Part shown: positions 1 to 12,449 of the stretch, one piece after another
How the letters are laid out: each line of letters begins with the position of its first letter
How positions within the stretch are numbered: position 1 is the stretch's first letter
Source of the DNA: Alitta virens
Taxonomy: Eukaryota; Annelida; Polychaeta; Phyllodocida; Nereididae
Assembly (NCBI GenBank): GCA_932294295.1
Contig: OW028575.1
Span: 12,218,058-12,282,057 of the forward strand
Direction: 5' to 3'
DNA: 64,000 bases
Made by a program: the position numbers and the translations under genes
Notes under the pieces: model-generated
What the model saw: the letters and a program-made list of their open reading frames with translations, nothing else
The model's database searches: none
What the model was told of the DNA's origin: nothing

Positions 1-1962
1 TTCAAGGCTAACACAGGGCAAATCGCCTGTATAATGTCAGTGGGTGCACCCCACATTGCAACATGGAACGCATGAGAGCTGAAAATCTAGACCATCCCGA
101 TAAAACCCCTGCATCAGCTGTTGTACATAAGTACCTGGGTTGCAGGGGGTTGTTTACCAGACAGATCAATACTGGGATGCAACTATCAATAATCATGATA
201 ATATTGAGATGATGCTAAAATATTGCCTGCTAATATGAAATCATGACAATGCCACTCATTAGGTGATCTATCTATCTATCTATCCTATCCTATCTGTCTA
301 TCTATCTATCCTATCTGTCTATCTATCTATCTATCTATTTATCTATCTAATAGGAACAACCACATCTGGGACACCCTCACTGAGAATGTTCAGTGCAAAT
401 TCGTCATTTGCAAAAAAAATTATTGCTAAATCATTAACTATATAGTAGAATAGGGCCTAACTATTGTCACATAAATTGTGACATAACTGTGTTTTTGGGA
501 GTCCAACCAGTACACTACAGTATGTGCTGATTTAACCTCAGTTTCATGATTACATCCAAATTAGGGGCATTAATTTTACCCATCCTGATAACATTCTGAC
601 TTTCGGTACACAGCAACGCATACAGCATCAAACATTCTCAATGAAACATAACTTATCAGTGACCAACACCAATGTTGTCTTTTAATTCACAGACTAAACA
701 AGATTTTGTATTCCTGAACGAATTTTTTTTAACAATTTGCCAACTTTAAAAAGTAGCAAATGACACAATTGCAGTTAATAAATGGTGACATTGTTCTCAC
801 TTGGTATGAGCTGATGTTAACAAGATAGCTTTTCAAAATAATGAAAAAAGTCAAATACCATTCAAATACGAATCTACTAAAAATATCATTAAACTAAAAG
901 CAAACAAGTTTACAAATAAATTCCCCATGAATTAAAAGCACTATCACTCATATTGCCATTTTGCAATCAGGAAAAACACTTTTGTTTAAAATAACAGCAG
1001 ATTATGAAATACTATTACAATGTCAAATCAGAGCTTCAGTTGTCCCCGAACGAAATGATCAAATAAATGATGATGAAGGACACCAGGCCTGCAATTGTCA
1101 GCTGAGGTGAAAATATGAGACAAAACTACCTTCACAGGTAGTAATGAAGTTTTTCTAATCCTATTTTTAAACATCATTTGTTGATCTCTACTCCCAAAAT
1201 CAAGACTCCAGAATTTATAATTTATTATGAAGTAAGTATCTATGACAGGAGTACTTTCAGAAAGCTCAATGCTGATCTGCCTTCAGCAGTTCAGCTGAGT
1301 CAAAGCTGAAACGGCTTTTTAGGCCATTGAACTTTAAAGTCCCTCAAGCATAACTGGCTATCAATTCGCTCAACTGTTGAAGTAAGCAACTCGAACAAAA
1401 TTGAACATAGACAACTACAATTCGAGCAATTTGCCATATTAGTTCGAAAATCAATATTTTAGGATCACAAAGCATTTTACCAATTATATGGACATGAGTA
1501 TAGAAATATATATATATATCCCATAATTACTTTCAGTATAAAGACTTAGTTGTACACAACATAAAAAAGATGTCAGACCAAAGTCCAACAGCTTTTTAAG
1601 AGGTTTTTAAGACTATCACAATCTTAGGCCCATCAAAAAAACCAACTGATTATCATGATTTATTAGATAAAAACTATAACGAACAGGCTTCAGAAGGGAA
1701 CTGCGATGGGATACATAATCCTCGTACAGGATATGGTATCAAATCTAAGGTCAATGTCCAGCAAGCGGCATAGCGTATGTGTACACTGTCACATAACAAT
1801 TTGTTATCAAGGCGTCTTAATGACATAGATAAACTAAGAAAGCTTTTACTGCCCATAAACTTCAGGTAGATAAAATCTTTGTACCGGTACATCATGTATA
1901 TTAAACCCAAAAATGACACGCACCTGACTACAAAAGGATAAACAATAAATATTACAAAAAGA

Positions 1963-2029
<67 letters not shown>

Positions 2030-2637
2030 TTTTAAAGTTTACGTAATTTAAGCAATACCCATCTTATTAGCAAATCATTAACACCTGTATTATTGTTATC
2101 GGTCAGCATCCGTTGATTGACAGGTCATGGGAGGTAAAGGTCTCCCTCCTATCAAAGTTAAACAGTGTTTTTGCAACAACTGAAGCCTGCTGGGCAGTGG
2201 CCACTCATGGTACACAAGAGCTCAGTCAAATTCATACATGTATCAGACCCTAAAATTTAAGTAAAAGAAAGAACAAGACAATTGCCCGAAACAGAAAACC
2301 CATACAAGTACTGTTACACCTGAGCTATATGCCATAGCAAAAAAAGTGTGGGGGGGGGGGGGGGGGGAGTGGGCCAGATGCACACACTACATTGATTACA
2401 ACCTCTGAATCTGCCCCCTTGTGTGCTTTAGGATCTCCACAGCCCCGGGAAGCTATTTACGTACATCGGAAGTTGCTGCAAGTGTATTGCATCATCGAAG
2501 ACCAAACAGTGCAAATTAATGAAGCATGACATCAACAGCAACAAATGCATTAGTAGTGTGAATGCAATTAAACTACGTCTACTGCACATCTACACGGTTA
2601 AGCATATAATAACATGTAGCAGTGATGCAAATCTGAC
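1..2637 (-). other. Probable intron 1 of Mondo/MLXIP-like gene
   Basis: No exon is recognisable here. The Mondo exon at 2638-3002 ends in a GT donor on the minus strand, so this stretch should be its first intron. It holds a (TATC)n microsatellite near 263-349, an (AT)n tract at 1964-2025 and an 18-base G run at 2350-2367. Short reading frames in it look random. Confidence 0.55.
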
Positions 2638-3002
2638 CTGTAAGCTAGGGTCATACATTCGAAGAGTTTGGTGAGCGAAGAGTCAATAAAACGGCTACTG
2701 CTTGGGGTCATCATTCCCTGGCCCCAGGGGCTCGGCACGGAGTTGTCACCGAACTGGTAGGTTGCAGCAGGCTCTTTTGGGGCCGACTCGAAGTCGTACC
2801 CAGGGTTACTGGCAGCAACGTTGTCATCTTGGCTATCCTCCTCGTCTTCTTCTAGCTGAGCACCATGAACTCGACTGACCATGAAATGGCCACTGTGAAT
2901 CGTGTGGTCGTTTAACGGGTCGTCGTCCGCATCCTTCCCCATATTCCTACCCACTGAAACTCCGGGCGAATCGCAAACCTCCAATACATCACTTTTGGCC
3001 AT
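2638..3002 (-). CDS. MLXIP: Mondo/MLXIP (ChREBP family) transcription factor, first coding exon (partial)
   Basis: Mondo proteins are bHLH-ZIP glucose-sensing transcription factors that pair with Mlx. Only the N-terminal exon lies here: 121 codons plus two bases, ATG at 3002 reading leftwards, then a GT donor at 2637-2636. The N-terminus is acidic. It is followed by IHSGHFMVS and later by SLTKLFECMTLAY, both hallmarks of the Mondo conserved region that binds the glucose-responsive partner. The family sequence continues directly after this splice point (SGK..SPKWKNFKG), which fits an exon ending AY-AG|G. The bHLH-ZIP part must lie beyond the left edge. The start is the first ATG of the frame and follows a GC-richer promoter-like stretch. 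I am confident of the family; paralogue assignment (MLXIP or MLXIPL) does not apply to an invertebrate single Mondo. Confidence 0.88.
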
Positions 3003-3185
3003 TGTTAGGCTCGTTTAACGCATTAAAACGTGTTCATTTGTTTCTCAGTCTTCACAGCTGATCATCTCCGCCATTTTCCTCAATCTTTCCTACGCAGCAG
3101 GTTGTGACGTCATTCGGATGAACACGAGCGCCGCTCAGCGGTGGATCACCAAAATATCCGTACCGAGATTTTAGCGCCAGACCAA
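3003..3185 (-). promoter_or_regulatory. Promoter / 5' UTR region of Mondo
   Basis: A GC- and CpG-richer segment directly upstream of the Mondo start codon. On the minus strand it contains AAAATGGCGG (3068-3077), which resembles the YY1-type site often found near animal transcription starts. The transcription start itself cannot be placed from sequence. Confidence 0.4.
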
Positions 3186-4444
3186 GTGCTGTCAGTGCTG
3201 ATAAGGCTTTTTAATTTGCCCACGGTGACTTACACACTAATAGATTATTCATTACAATCATATATAATTAAAGTTCAAGATATATAGATTTACATTGACT
3301 TGTATTTAAAATAAACCCAAACTACTCAATATTAACTGAATATTGAATAATATGATAATGCAATGTCCATGAGAGGCCGCAGGAGTTGTGATTTACTTAA
3401 ATTATACTTTGATGCCATTTTCATACACATATGTGGGTAATATCACGTAGATCTACTTAATTGGCTGAAAAATCTATCTGAATCCATGTTGGAAGACTTT
3501 GCATAAAATGTAGTGGACTCCCAAGTCTTATCATCTTATCATTATGTCTGCCTCTGACAGCTGGCAATGCATAGTTATCACAAAACGTAATTTCAAAGCG
3601 ACAGTTTTGGCAGAAAACTCCATCTATCATTTTTAGAATTGGAGTTCTGCAAGTTCCCACTTTTTGACTGAACTGATATATTTCAGGTAAATCTGATTAA
3701 GACAAGAAATGAAGGTGATAGGTCAAGTCAAGTGCATTTCCTCCAAAAATTATGTGCAGACATTGTTTATGTCTGGGCGATTATTTTTTGTTACAGTGTG
3801 TATTGTTTGTACTTTTTGGTTACATTGTAGACTATTGTCAAAATAAAGTTACAAAATCTGTCAATCATTGACATTTTAGCCAATATATATTAAATTAAGA
3901 TCTGCAAGGCCCTTCCCACTCAACACATTGGCCAATGAGCTTCAATAATATTTTTTTTGCTTGGTAAAATCCAAATGCAGACTTGCACTTTTGAGATGGC
4001 CCCTACTATTGTAAGGCATGAATCATGATGCTGTGACGCAACATCGTTTGTGAGCCAGCTCCATGGGACCATCTCAATACACAGCGCCAAAGGCATTGTG
4101 ACGTCATTAATACAAGTTAGGTGTGCGCGCATTGTTCATTTGGTTGGCTAGTTTCGTGGAAAATCACGGTAATGAACATCGCTCACATGGAACATTCAAA
4201 CCATAGTTCTACTGCTTGTCCAGCTTGAATCACATAGAAATCATAAACAGTGGTTTAACGTGAGTTTCTTCAAAATTTTGGTAGATCTAAAGTTAACAAC
4301 GATTTTTGTAAGTAGGTCATTGTAAGTTTTTGCGCATCAAGGCCGCGCAGATTGATTAGGACAACAAAGTTCCGATCCGGTAATTTGAGAATAGCATGAC
4401 AGTAGATTTTGTTTTTGGCCAACATAAAAGCCCTACGGGCGGCC

Positions 4445-5395
4445 TATTAAACCCGGGTTGGGCTAAATAGACATTTTGCCCAAAGTGGGTTAAACCTGGG
4501 TTAAAACCCATCATTTTACTTATAGTGTTTTCACAACATCTTGGTTAGGCCTATGTCCTAACATCGTGCATCATCTGTGCAAAGTTTAATGTTTCGGAAA
4601 CAATAGTTAAAATATTGTTTTGTCTTTCCTGCTTAATACTTGCACCTTTACCAGTTTACTACTGATAAGAGTAAATTACTTGATGGTTTAGCAATTTTTT
4701 GGCCATTGTTGTTAGCTTTAAAATTTTATTCTTCGGAATTCAGCAGACAAGGACATGTAACATAAGTGTTTTTTTTTTTTCAAACTAATACAGCATGGTC
4801 CCACATTCTATATAGTTTTTATAAGAATTGAAACTTCTATAATTGGAAGTCACTTAACTACTTAATTTTTGTCAGTCTGTCTGATATCACTGTAAGTATC
4901 TGTAGTATTTTGTACCATGATTCAGGAATTGCATTCTTCAAAGTTCAATTGATACTCATACCCATAAAGTGTGTAAAGCTCAGTGATAGCCATTAAAGTA
5001 AAGTTTAAGAAAGCAAATCCATTTCTCCGTTTATTCACTATTATATGTATTTCCAGGGGGTGGGGGCCAGTTGCGCTGCAAATCATTGGGTCCATTTCGC
5101 GATCGAGCCTAAGTTGGGTAGCCGTTTCATCCATCATCTCACTGCCATGGTTCCTGCCTGCCCTAATCAGCCCATCAGGTGCAGAAATACAGGACGTTAA
5201 GCCCTAATCCACTCACCTCCCTTATATTTCTACTAATTTGGAATCCCATTAGGTGAGCTAGTAGGAGAGGTTTGCAAGGTTTAACCCACTTTTGCTCCGG
5301 TTAAACCCATTTTTCCCGGGTTATACCCAGGTTTTACCTGCTGGGCTGGTCAAAATTGATTTAACCCCGGTTAAAGTCCAACCCTGCTCAGAATT
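4445..5395. repeat. Foldback element with reiterated GGTTAAACCCGGG motif
   Basis: The left arm (about 4445-4515) and the right arm (about 5275-5395) carry the same motif in opposite orientation: AAAGTGGGTTAAACC at the left and its complement near 5282-5300. Each arm contains several degenerate copies of GGGTTAAACC / CCGGGTTA. The middle is unrelated AT-rich DNA and includes a degraded tRNA-SINE. It looks like a MITE or foldback element; no target duplication was identified. Confidence 0.5.
5050..5215 (+). mobile_element. tRNA-derived SINE, family A, degraded copy (plus orientation)
   Basis: This matches the SINE copies at 11579 and 16018, but in the opposite orientation and more diverged. 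A GGGGGCC head is followed by a decayed tRNA-like part, then the family body (TTGGGTAGCCGTTTCATCC) and the tail (GCAGAAATACAGGACGTTAA). It lies inside the foldback element at 4445-5395. Confidence 0.65.
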
Positions 5396-5399
5396 AAGT

Positions 5400-6430
5400 T
5401 ATTCATATTACATATATATGCATAGAATTGTACATGGATCATTATGACGCACATTGTTGATTAAGACACACAAGGTGCACACATGACATATATATATGTA
5501 ATAAGGGTGACACCTCCAAGATAAATATATATCGCTACTGAGGTGCCACCCATGATTTCAGAGGATCCCCTTCCAATCCATACTAATAAGATCATTGCCA
5601 AGAAACTCTATAAACAATTAATGAGTTAGAGTCATATATATTTTTTTGGAAGCACAGAGCTAGATCTGAAAATGCTATTTAGAATATATGAAATATATAA
5701 AAACTCAGAAATAATTTATGCATTAGATAAATTCTTAAACATAGTCATAAAAACTGATAATATCGTTTAATGTACATTTTCATACATAAAGTTTACCACA
5801 TGGTCATGGGTACGTGACAGTCTAGGTCATGGGTAGCTATAGGCACTGGACATGCTGACTCACATGGTTTGATTTGTGGTTACCTGGTGCATGCTTGATT
5901 GTTTGTTTGTACATATATTTGGTTGTTGATTTGCTTGTTTATTTCATTTATTGTTGCTCCAAAGAAGGATTTGTACATATATTGGTATGCTTATGTAATT
6001 TTTATTTACTATTATTATTATTATATGTACTGTATGTATATCTTTATTTTTTATCCTTGTATTTTATTTTTTTGTGACACATCTTTTTGATGCGCTGTGG
6101 TCAATAAAATTCTATATATATACATATATATATGATAATCAAATGATATTAGGACAAAGTAAGGAATCCCGAAGGAACTGATAGATATAAAAAGGACAAA
6201 ATTAAGAAGGGATGAAAGAAGAATCCCGCAGGAACCATAGACAAAAAGGCGAAAGGGGGACCGAAGAGAAAAATTGCTGGGCATGCCCCATTACAATGAA
6301 ACTTCACTAAATCAAGGTCTTGAATTATTGTTGCATATTAACAATGAAACATTATATTGGATATTTTTCTAAATAGCTTGTCTTGATATATTTTTTTATA
6401 ACAAACCATTTAGCTATGAGTATGCATTTT
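5400..6430. other. AT-rich intergenic stretch, no gene seen
   Basis: AT-rich sequence with short ATAT runs. The segment 5940-6115 ends in AATAAAATTCT and may be the 3' end of a non-LTR element. No coding region is supported. Confidence 0.4.
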
Positions 6431-6436
6431 TTTCCT

Positions 6437-6850
6437 TTATAGAAACAGGGAAATTGTTGATAATGTCAGGAATACGATAGCATATGTAAAAGTATGGCAA
6501 CTTAAAATTGCTGCAAAATTGTATCCAAATCTTGTACCATATCTATGCCGGTCAGAATGTCTCAAATACAGCTTATTTCTAAAATATGATGGCAGTAGTC
6601 TTTTTTCCAGCTTGTAGATAAACTTAAACTCTTGAAGAGCAAATAAGTCTTGTATTTTCAATAATTGTAAGTCCCTGAAAATTGGATTGGTATGAGAATT
6701 ATATTTGGTATAAATGATTAATCTCACTGCTCTTTTTTGTAATTTAAATAATCTTCCACATCGTGTACCCTAAACTATCAACCCTAGCTTAAGTAAGGCA
6801 GTGTCAAAGAATTATGGATAGGAATATATGATACATTTAAGTTTGTCATC
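6437..6850 (-). pseudogene. LINE reverse-transcriptase ORF, C-terminal remnant
   Basis: The minus-strand frame at 6437-6727 has the C-terminal pattern of non-LTR retrotransposon ORF2 proteins: NPIFRDLQLLKIQDLF, then a KFIYKLEKRLLPSYF segment, followed by a RHRYGTR stretch. Upstream the frame is interrupted by stops, and no RT catalytic motif remains, so this is a short dead fragment of a jockey/CR1-like LINE. Confidence 0.65.
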
Positions 6851-7919
6851 TGCCATATAGACAGGCGAGAAATGTCATATCTACATATGGAGATAGATCT
6901 GCACATTTTCAGACACTATATATATTACCTATTTTGTTGTTGCGTGTGAGACAAATAAACTAAACTTAAGTTTCAACCATTTTATGGGTGAATACTGTTT
7001 TTGTCAGAGCTAAAGGCAAACATTTCGATATTTAAAAGTTAGGGAAAAACACCAATAAGTCAGTGGCACTTTGATCACTAAGTCGAATTTACTGGTCTGT
7101 TAAGCTAATTTTCATGTGGTAACCTGTCATCACAGCACATATGACAGCCTCTTTTTCATTCTTAGTGGAAGAAGGAGTGAAGGATCAAGCTTTGGCAGTT
7201 GAAGCGAGACAATTTCTTACTTATGGAAGCATCTCAAATTTGTGAAGTTGTAAAAACTATGTTATGCTTATATCTAACCAGTGCCGCATTTGCAATGGTA
7301 TATCAATATTTTTCTCACAGAAAATGCATTTTCACAATTTACACTCCAGTAAGGCAGTGCTCCTGCATTTCTTGAACCATATGATCTACACTCTGATAAC
7401 CATGACTCAGACAGTTTTGATCATAGACTCTGATATATCAGACTGTACATCAGGTATAGGCCCAATAGGCTAGGCTTTTTTTGCCCAGTTATCTGATGTC
7501 TAGGTTATTTTGGATTTTCATTGAAAATGGTTTGAAGTGATATAGACCTATAGTATATAACATAGGCCTAGACTCTGTAGTATTCTTAGATAACTAATAC
7601 AAATATATCCATTTTTCAGATGGCGAGGAATGATAAAGGAAAAGCTAGTGACAACCCAAAAAAAGAAGAAGAAAAGACTGCAGACAATACAACATAGAAG
7701 CTATGAACAAAAAATAATGAAGCAAGCAGAGGAAGCAGTACCGAAAAGCACCCTATAGCTGAGATAATTGCTGGAAAACGTAGTCTAAATGCTCATTGGG
7801 GCAAAAAACCTCATCTTCCCAAGGACGAGGAGAAAAAATTGGCTGAATACTGGTTGGAGTAATGCTATACAAAGCTTTATAAACAACACAGGCCAAGTTC
7901 CGAAGAACGCAAATATTTT

Positions 7920-8130
7920 AAAATTGTTCAGTCAAGACAGACAAAGACAGACAGACAAAGACATTTATTTACACAAAGAGACACACATTTCATATACAGA
8001 CATTGTTTGAAACATACATAGACACATAGACAAATAAACAAGTAAAGAAATATTTAAAATGTATTTTTCTCTATGTGTGGTAGGCCTCTCTAAGGTCTTA
8101 AGACCGCTATCGAGAGGCCACCCAGGCGTT
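7920..8130 (-). mobile_element. Non-LTR element 3' end (reverse orientation)
   Basis: A purine-rich tandem tail (GACAGACAAA repeated, 7928-7962) precedes an AT-rich segment ending in GAGAGGCCACCC. The same layout, a short tandem tail followed by a GGCCACC block, recurs at 49632-49790 and, in the opposite orientation, at 26850-27040. This suggests 3' ends of related LINEs or SINEs. Confidence 0.4.
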
Positions 8131-8512
8131 TAAAGGTAGGCTGAAATCTCCTGAGTCACCGATTACATTTTATCAAGTAAATAAAATATTTTAAGAATAA
8201 TAATAGTAACAATAAGATAATAGAAATGACTGGACAGAAGCATTGATGAACAAAATACTAAATGAAATTCACATGCTATTGTTCCAAGCATTTTCTATTT
8301 AGAACCTGATTAAATGAAATTCACATGCCATGTTGGAAGTTACTGAATTGAAATTCACATGCTACATTTACAAGCATTTTCTGGGCACTTTCTGTGCAGT
8401 GAATGACATTTGGTTCATCACTTCCGAATAAAAAGTACACTGGATATCTTAGAACCCTATAAAATAAGATGAACTGCAGAAAATTAGTCATTAAAATTCA
8501 CAAAAGTTAGTT

Positions 8513-8760
8513 AGTTAGTGTTATTGTTTAACGCCTCAGCAGCACCTGAGTGGGCTATGTAGAGGCTCTCTAGGGTAAGATTGATTATCTATAGTTGGTA
8601 GTAGAAACCAGAAGCATGAAAAAAATCAATAATGGTCTGCGTTGGATAGCTGGAGCAGCTTGTGCAATGCGCACTGTCCTGTTGTAGCCACTGGGGATAG
8701 AGGACTTCACCCCAAGTGTTTCCACCCTCGCCGCGTGGAGGCCCAGGACCTTCGAGGGCT
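8513..8760 (-). mobile_element. SINE family B copy 1
   Basis: It shares about 240 bp with 12945-13180 and 14281-14647: TTATTGTTTAACGCCTCA at the left, GGCTATGTAGAGGCTCTCTA in the middle and CCACCCTCGCCGCGTGGAGG at the right. Read on the minus strand the left end is the 3' tail. This copy lacks about 120 bp of internal sequence found in the 14281 copy. Confidence 0.6.
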
Positions 8761-8974
8761 GTCCATCCTGGAGAGGTTCATCACCCAAAATGTCCGTCCT
8801 GGAGAGGTTCATCACCCAAAAGAAACTAGGGAACATCGGGGAATGATGAGCATTACAAGCGAAGCAGCCCACAAGATGTGGATCGACTGCAAGAAAGCAG
8901 CAAACAGCCTGGGAGTGAGGAGTCATCAGCTCTTTTAAACTAGAAGTGGGGGGTCACAATTTACCTTTTAATGA

Positions 8975-8988
8975 CCCCCCCCCCCCCC
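8975..8988. repeat. Poly-C run (14)
   Basis: An uninterrupted run of 14 C between SINE B copy 1 and the gypsy remnant. Confidence 0.9.
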
Positions 8989-8989
8989 A

Positions 8990-10460
8990 GATGTCAACAA
9001 CCTCCAGGTCCGGCGTGCTGATGAAGTAGGCGTTACCCTATTAATTGATGTCGGCGTAGGCCGATTACAGAAAATGGCAGTCATAGAAACTGCTGCGCAA
9101 ATAAGTATGATAGGCCTTCATGTCCTAAAAGATTTCGATTATAATATCGACTGATCCGAGCACGAGAAAATCAAAATAAAGAAAAGAATGCAGAAAATGA
9201 GTCCTTTATGAGTTGTTTCTTGATACTCCATTTTGAGTTTGAGGTAGCTGGCTGCAAATTCGAAAAAACGGTGGCAGCTGGCCCTATCACTGACGACTTC
9301 ATTTTGGGTATCGATTTCTAGTTGACTCACCAAGCGATTATCAACTTGCCAGGGCAGCATGTTGAGTCAGAGGGTATTGTGTGTGTGTGTGATTAGGGCT
9401 TTACGTCCTGTATTTCTGCACCAGTTGGGCTAATTAGGACAGGCAGAGACCATGGCAATGAGACGAAGGATGAAACAGCCATCCAACTTAGGCTCGACCG
9501 GGATTCGAACCCGGGACCCAGCGGTTGGAAGCCCAGAGCGCTACGTCTGTGCTAGGCCCCCGCCCCCATAAAACTGTTCGGAGATTGCGGGACAGGTTCT
9601 TTTGGGTGGCCATGGACAAAGACGCGCTACCTCTGAGCTAGGCCCCCACCCTTCTCACGGCAAAGACCTTCTTTGAGGGATGGATAGCGCGGTTTGGAGT
9701 CCCGTTGCAAATACATACCGATCAAGGGCGAAATTTACGAGCCACTTGTTTACGGATTTATGTTGACTCATGGAGGTGTCGAAGACGAGGACGACGGCAT
9801 ACAGGCCAAGCTCAAATGGTCAAGTTGAAAGGTATAACCAACTGATCCTCTCATATATCTGCTGCCAATTGAAGGAAGATGAGGGCATGTGGGACAATAA
9901 CCTCCCGGTGTTAGGATTGAGCCTTCGATGAATCGGATTACCGGGTTCACACCGAATATGTTACAGTTGGGAAGAGTAGTCAATCTTCCAATGGACATCA
10001 TGTTCGGTATAGCTACATGTCAAACAGAGAGAAACCCAGCGGAATACCTACAAGGGTTTGAGAAAACAATAAGAGAGGTCTTCACCCTAACTAGAGCCAC
10101 GTTACAGGCAGCTCAGCGAAGACAGAAAGTTGATTACAACACATGTGCCGGCATCTGAGAAAGAGCGTATGAGGTCAGAGACCTAGTCTACTTGCTCAAT
10201 AGTTCAACCCAAGTGGGGCACAGCTCCAAGCTGCAACCCATAATGATGGGGCCTTTCTTGGTGCCTGAAGTGCTATCTTGTTACTTGTATGCAGTACAGG
10301 GTCGACGTAGGTCGACAGTAGTACATCAAGATCGGATGCAACTATGCGAAGACCGTTGCATTCCACTGTGGGTCCCTAGAATCCGTGAACAGGTACTGGG
10401 CCAGAATGCGAATGAAGATGGCAAGGGGCCGGAACCCGTCGAATGCACGTCTATCTGAAA
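8990..10460 (+). pseudogene. Degraded Ty3/gypsy pol (protease and integrase remnants)
   Basis: This is a broken retrotransposon pol gene. At about 9015-9365 there is an aspartic-protease-like remnant, including ITDDFILGIDF near 9283-9321 followed by a stop. Reverse transcriptase and RNase H are missing; a SINE occupies that place. The integrase zinc-binding tail (RLRDRFFWVAM) appears at 9565-9625, then the core with HTDQG at 9710-9730, then the NRITGFTPNML segment at 9928 on. The GPY/F-type C-terminal end (SKLQPI..GPFLV, then QGRRRSTVVHQDRM) is at 10228-10345. Stops and frame changes separate the parts. It is in the plus orientation and not closely related in sequence to the intact gypsy at 37827. 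Family assignment is firm; activity is excluded. Confidence 0.75.
9385..9570 (-). mobile_element. tRNA-derived SINE, family A
   Basis: A copy of the roughly 185-bp SINE. On the minus strand it has a tRNA-like head with a B box (GGTTCGAATCC) and an A-box-like TAGC..AG..GTAGCG, then the body and GTCCTAATTAGCCCAACTGG, ending near CCCTAATCAC. It sits where the gypsy pol remnant has lost its RT region. A second fragment of the SINE head (GCGCTACCTCTGAGC on plus) is at 9627-9655. Confidence 0.8.
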
Positions 10461-10469
10461 TTGAGGAGG

Positions 10470-12443
10470 TGCAAGCAGAAGGTGACACAGTGGAATAATA
10501 GCTCCGCTGGGACCAATTGAAGAGGCTGCGGACAGTGAAAGAGTGGGATGGAGTTACCTTTAACGTGGCTAGCGGAGATGGGTGTGCAGCAGGAAGACCT
10601 GGTAAAACTGAAGAATGCGCTGAAGATTGTCAACCCTCAGCTGGCAGACAAGCTCTACATTCAAGCTGGCGGGGCCTTATTTCCAGTAAAGGAGATATTT
10701 TCATCCTTGGAGGGAAGTCTGGCCCGGATGGTGCGAGTGGTAGTCGTAACCTTGTGTGTGTTTGGTTTAGGATCAGACCAACGCCAAAACCTACAAAAAG
10801 AGGAAACAACGCGTCCGGTAGAGACAAGGGGCCGACAATCACGCCCGTGTGATTTGTCATGAGCGACCACCACATCTACGTCGCCATGTCCTATCGGAGC
10901 ACCTTCCATTCTGGTACCAGCTGGAGGACGCCTGTTTGCACTGCGAACAAGTCTTCGAATCCGCAAGAACCCGAATGGAGCATCAAGAAGACGTACATGG
11001 GGTGGAGATCCCCTTACAGACAGCCGATTGCTTCCGTTGGATCGACTACATGGAAACCTTCGTTTTACGGGCCATGGAATAGGCTAAATGCGAGATTCCT
11101 TCTGCATTGCCAGGGCGATTTGAGGGGAGAGGATGGCTGCCGGTGTCTGGGGAGCGATGGAATCCTGTGATGGAGGCCATGCTTCGTGATCTCTCATGGT
11201 ACATGGTCGTGAGCCCCAAAAGAGGGATGTCGGTATTCCAGAAACTGGACCCCTGTAAACCAAGACACCATGTCGAGATCCTGTACTGGTCCTCACTGAT
11301 GATGTTCTTGGAAAGCTTGGAGGCAGACAAGAGAGAGGTGCTCCATACAGTACCGTTCCTGGATAATAACAGGTTGCCAAGCAACCCCCGATTCCCCATC
11401 CAGCTGAGGTTTCCCCGAGCAGTAGACAGCCACTGCCACCTATCCAGCTGTGTGGGACGTCAGCAATTTTCTGGAACAGATTTTCCAGAGCTTGCAGGAC
11501 CTGGATGAGTGAGACCCCCTTACTGGTGGGAATTGTAAACAACTGGGTGTTCCCCGGGGAATTACAGATCGGCTATGGGTTGGTGGGTGATTAGGGCTTT
11601 ATGTTCTGTATTTCTGCACCAGTTGGGCTAATTAGGACTGGCAGAGACCATGGCAATGAGACGAAGGATGAAACAGCCATCCAACTTAGGCTTGACCGGG
11701 AATCGAACCCGTTACCCAGCGGTTGGAAGCCCAGAGCGCTACCTCTGAGGTAGGCCCCCGCCCTACAGATCGGCTATGGAGGGAGGCATAAGGCGATTAT
11801 GGAGGAGGAGGAAGGTCGACCAGTGGAGGAGGTGAGTGTGGTAGAAACCATTGGGTTACATCCCTCGATGTGCCATGGTGAGGGTAAGTGGGAGGAGGTT
11901 GATAGGCTGGCCCGACCGGAATCAACAAAGGCGGTTGGAGAGTGTGGGCTGGACTACACAAAAATGGCAACTGGACAGCGTAGGCTGTTCTGACGACAAG
12001 TGTGCCTGGCCAAGAGTCTGAAGAAGCCATCAGTGCTGCACCTCCGCCCTGGACGAACGGGCATGGTTCCATTGATAGAGGAAGCCCTCCGTATCTTGAG
12101 GCAAGAGAGGTTAGGGTCGGAGCACCCAATTGACTTCCACACCTTCACAGGTGCGCACAGTGACTACAAGGTATGGATCCGGCAACAACCAAAGATAATC
12201 TTTGGTGTGTCACTCCGGACCATGCTAACACTCGCGTGCAAGTCGTTCACCAAACTTGCAGACCTCCAAAAGGTGGTATTAGAATCTGACATGCCGCACA
12301 TGAAAACGGAGGGCCTGGATAACAGTCCCTACTGCCTCAAGAGACAGGCTGACTGGCTAGCAACACTCCGAGGTTTGCCTACGAGGGCAATCCTAGGAGC
12401 TACGGTTCATGCAGCCAGTAGGTTCTATAACATCATGAACTGA
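10470..12443 (+). pseudogene. Zinc-finger plus TatD-nuclease-like reading frame downstream of gypsy pol (broken)
   Basis: Directly after the integrase end is a coding-like region cut by stops, frame changes and a SINE. At about 10885-11080 there is a C2H2-like finger (CLHCEQVFES...HQEDVHG) followed by CFRWIDYMETFVLRAME. At 11425-11460 FPRAVDSHCHL matches the N-terminal metal-binding HxH strand of TatD hydrolases. After the SINE, IGLHPS (11850) and VGECGLDYTK (11930-11960) give the catalytic Glu region. On the far side, PSVLHLR, HTFTG and VVLESDMP (12279-12299) match later TatD motifs. TatD proteins are TIM-barrel metal-dependent nucleases. I infer that this was one accessory protein of the retroelement or of a neighbouring repeat. 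It is now non-functional. Confidence 0.65.
11579..11763 (-). mobile_element. tRNA-derived SINE, family A, with 16-bp target duplication
   Basis: A 185-bp copy flanked by a perfect duplication TACAGATCGGCTATGG at 11563-11578 and 11764-11779, typical of LINE-assisted insertion. On the minus strand the head has A and B boxes and a CTTCCAA anticodon-loop-like segment recalling tRNA-Gly(TCC). It splits the TatD-like frame, so it inserted after that frame was in place. Confidence 0.92.
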
Positions 12444-12449
12444 GTAGCC

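Noticed and set aside
263..445. A 60-codon ORF at the left end
   Set aside because: It is a translated (TATC)n microsatellite.
8585..8938. Overlapping ORFs of about 100 codons on both strands
   Set aside because: Most of the segment is SINE family B, repeated three more times in the window, and there is no protein similarity.
9395..9570. A tRNA gene on the minus strand
   Set aside because: A and B boxes are present, but the same head recurs with a fixed downstream body and target duplications, and the anticodon stem does not pair. It is a SINE.
10517..11542. Several overlapping short genes on both strands
   Set aside because: Only one strand gives a continuous family-like pattern (finger, then TatD); the others are shadow frames.
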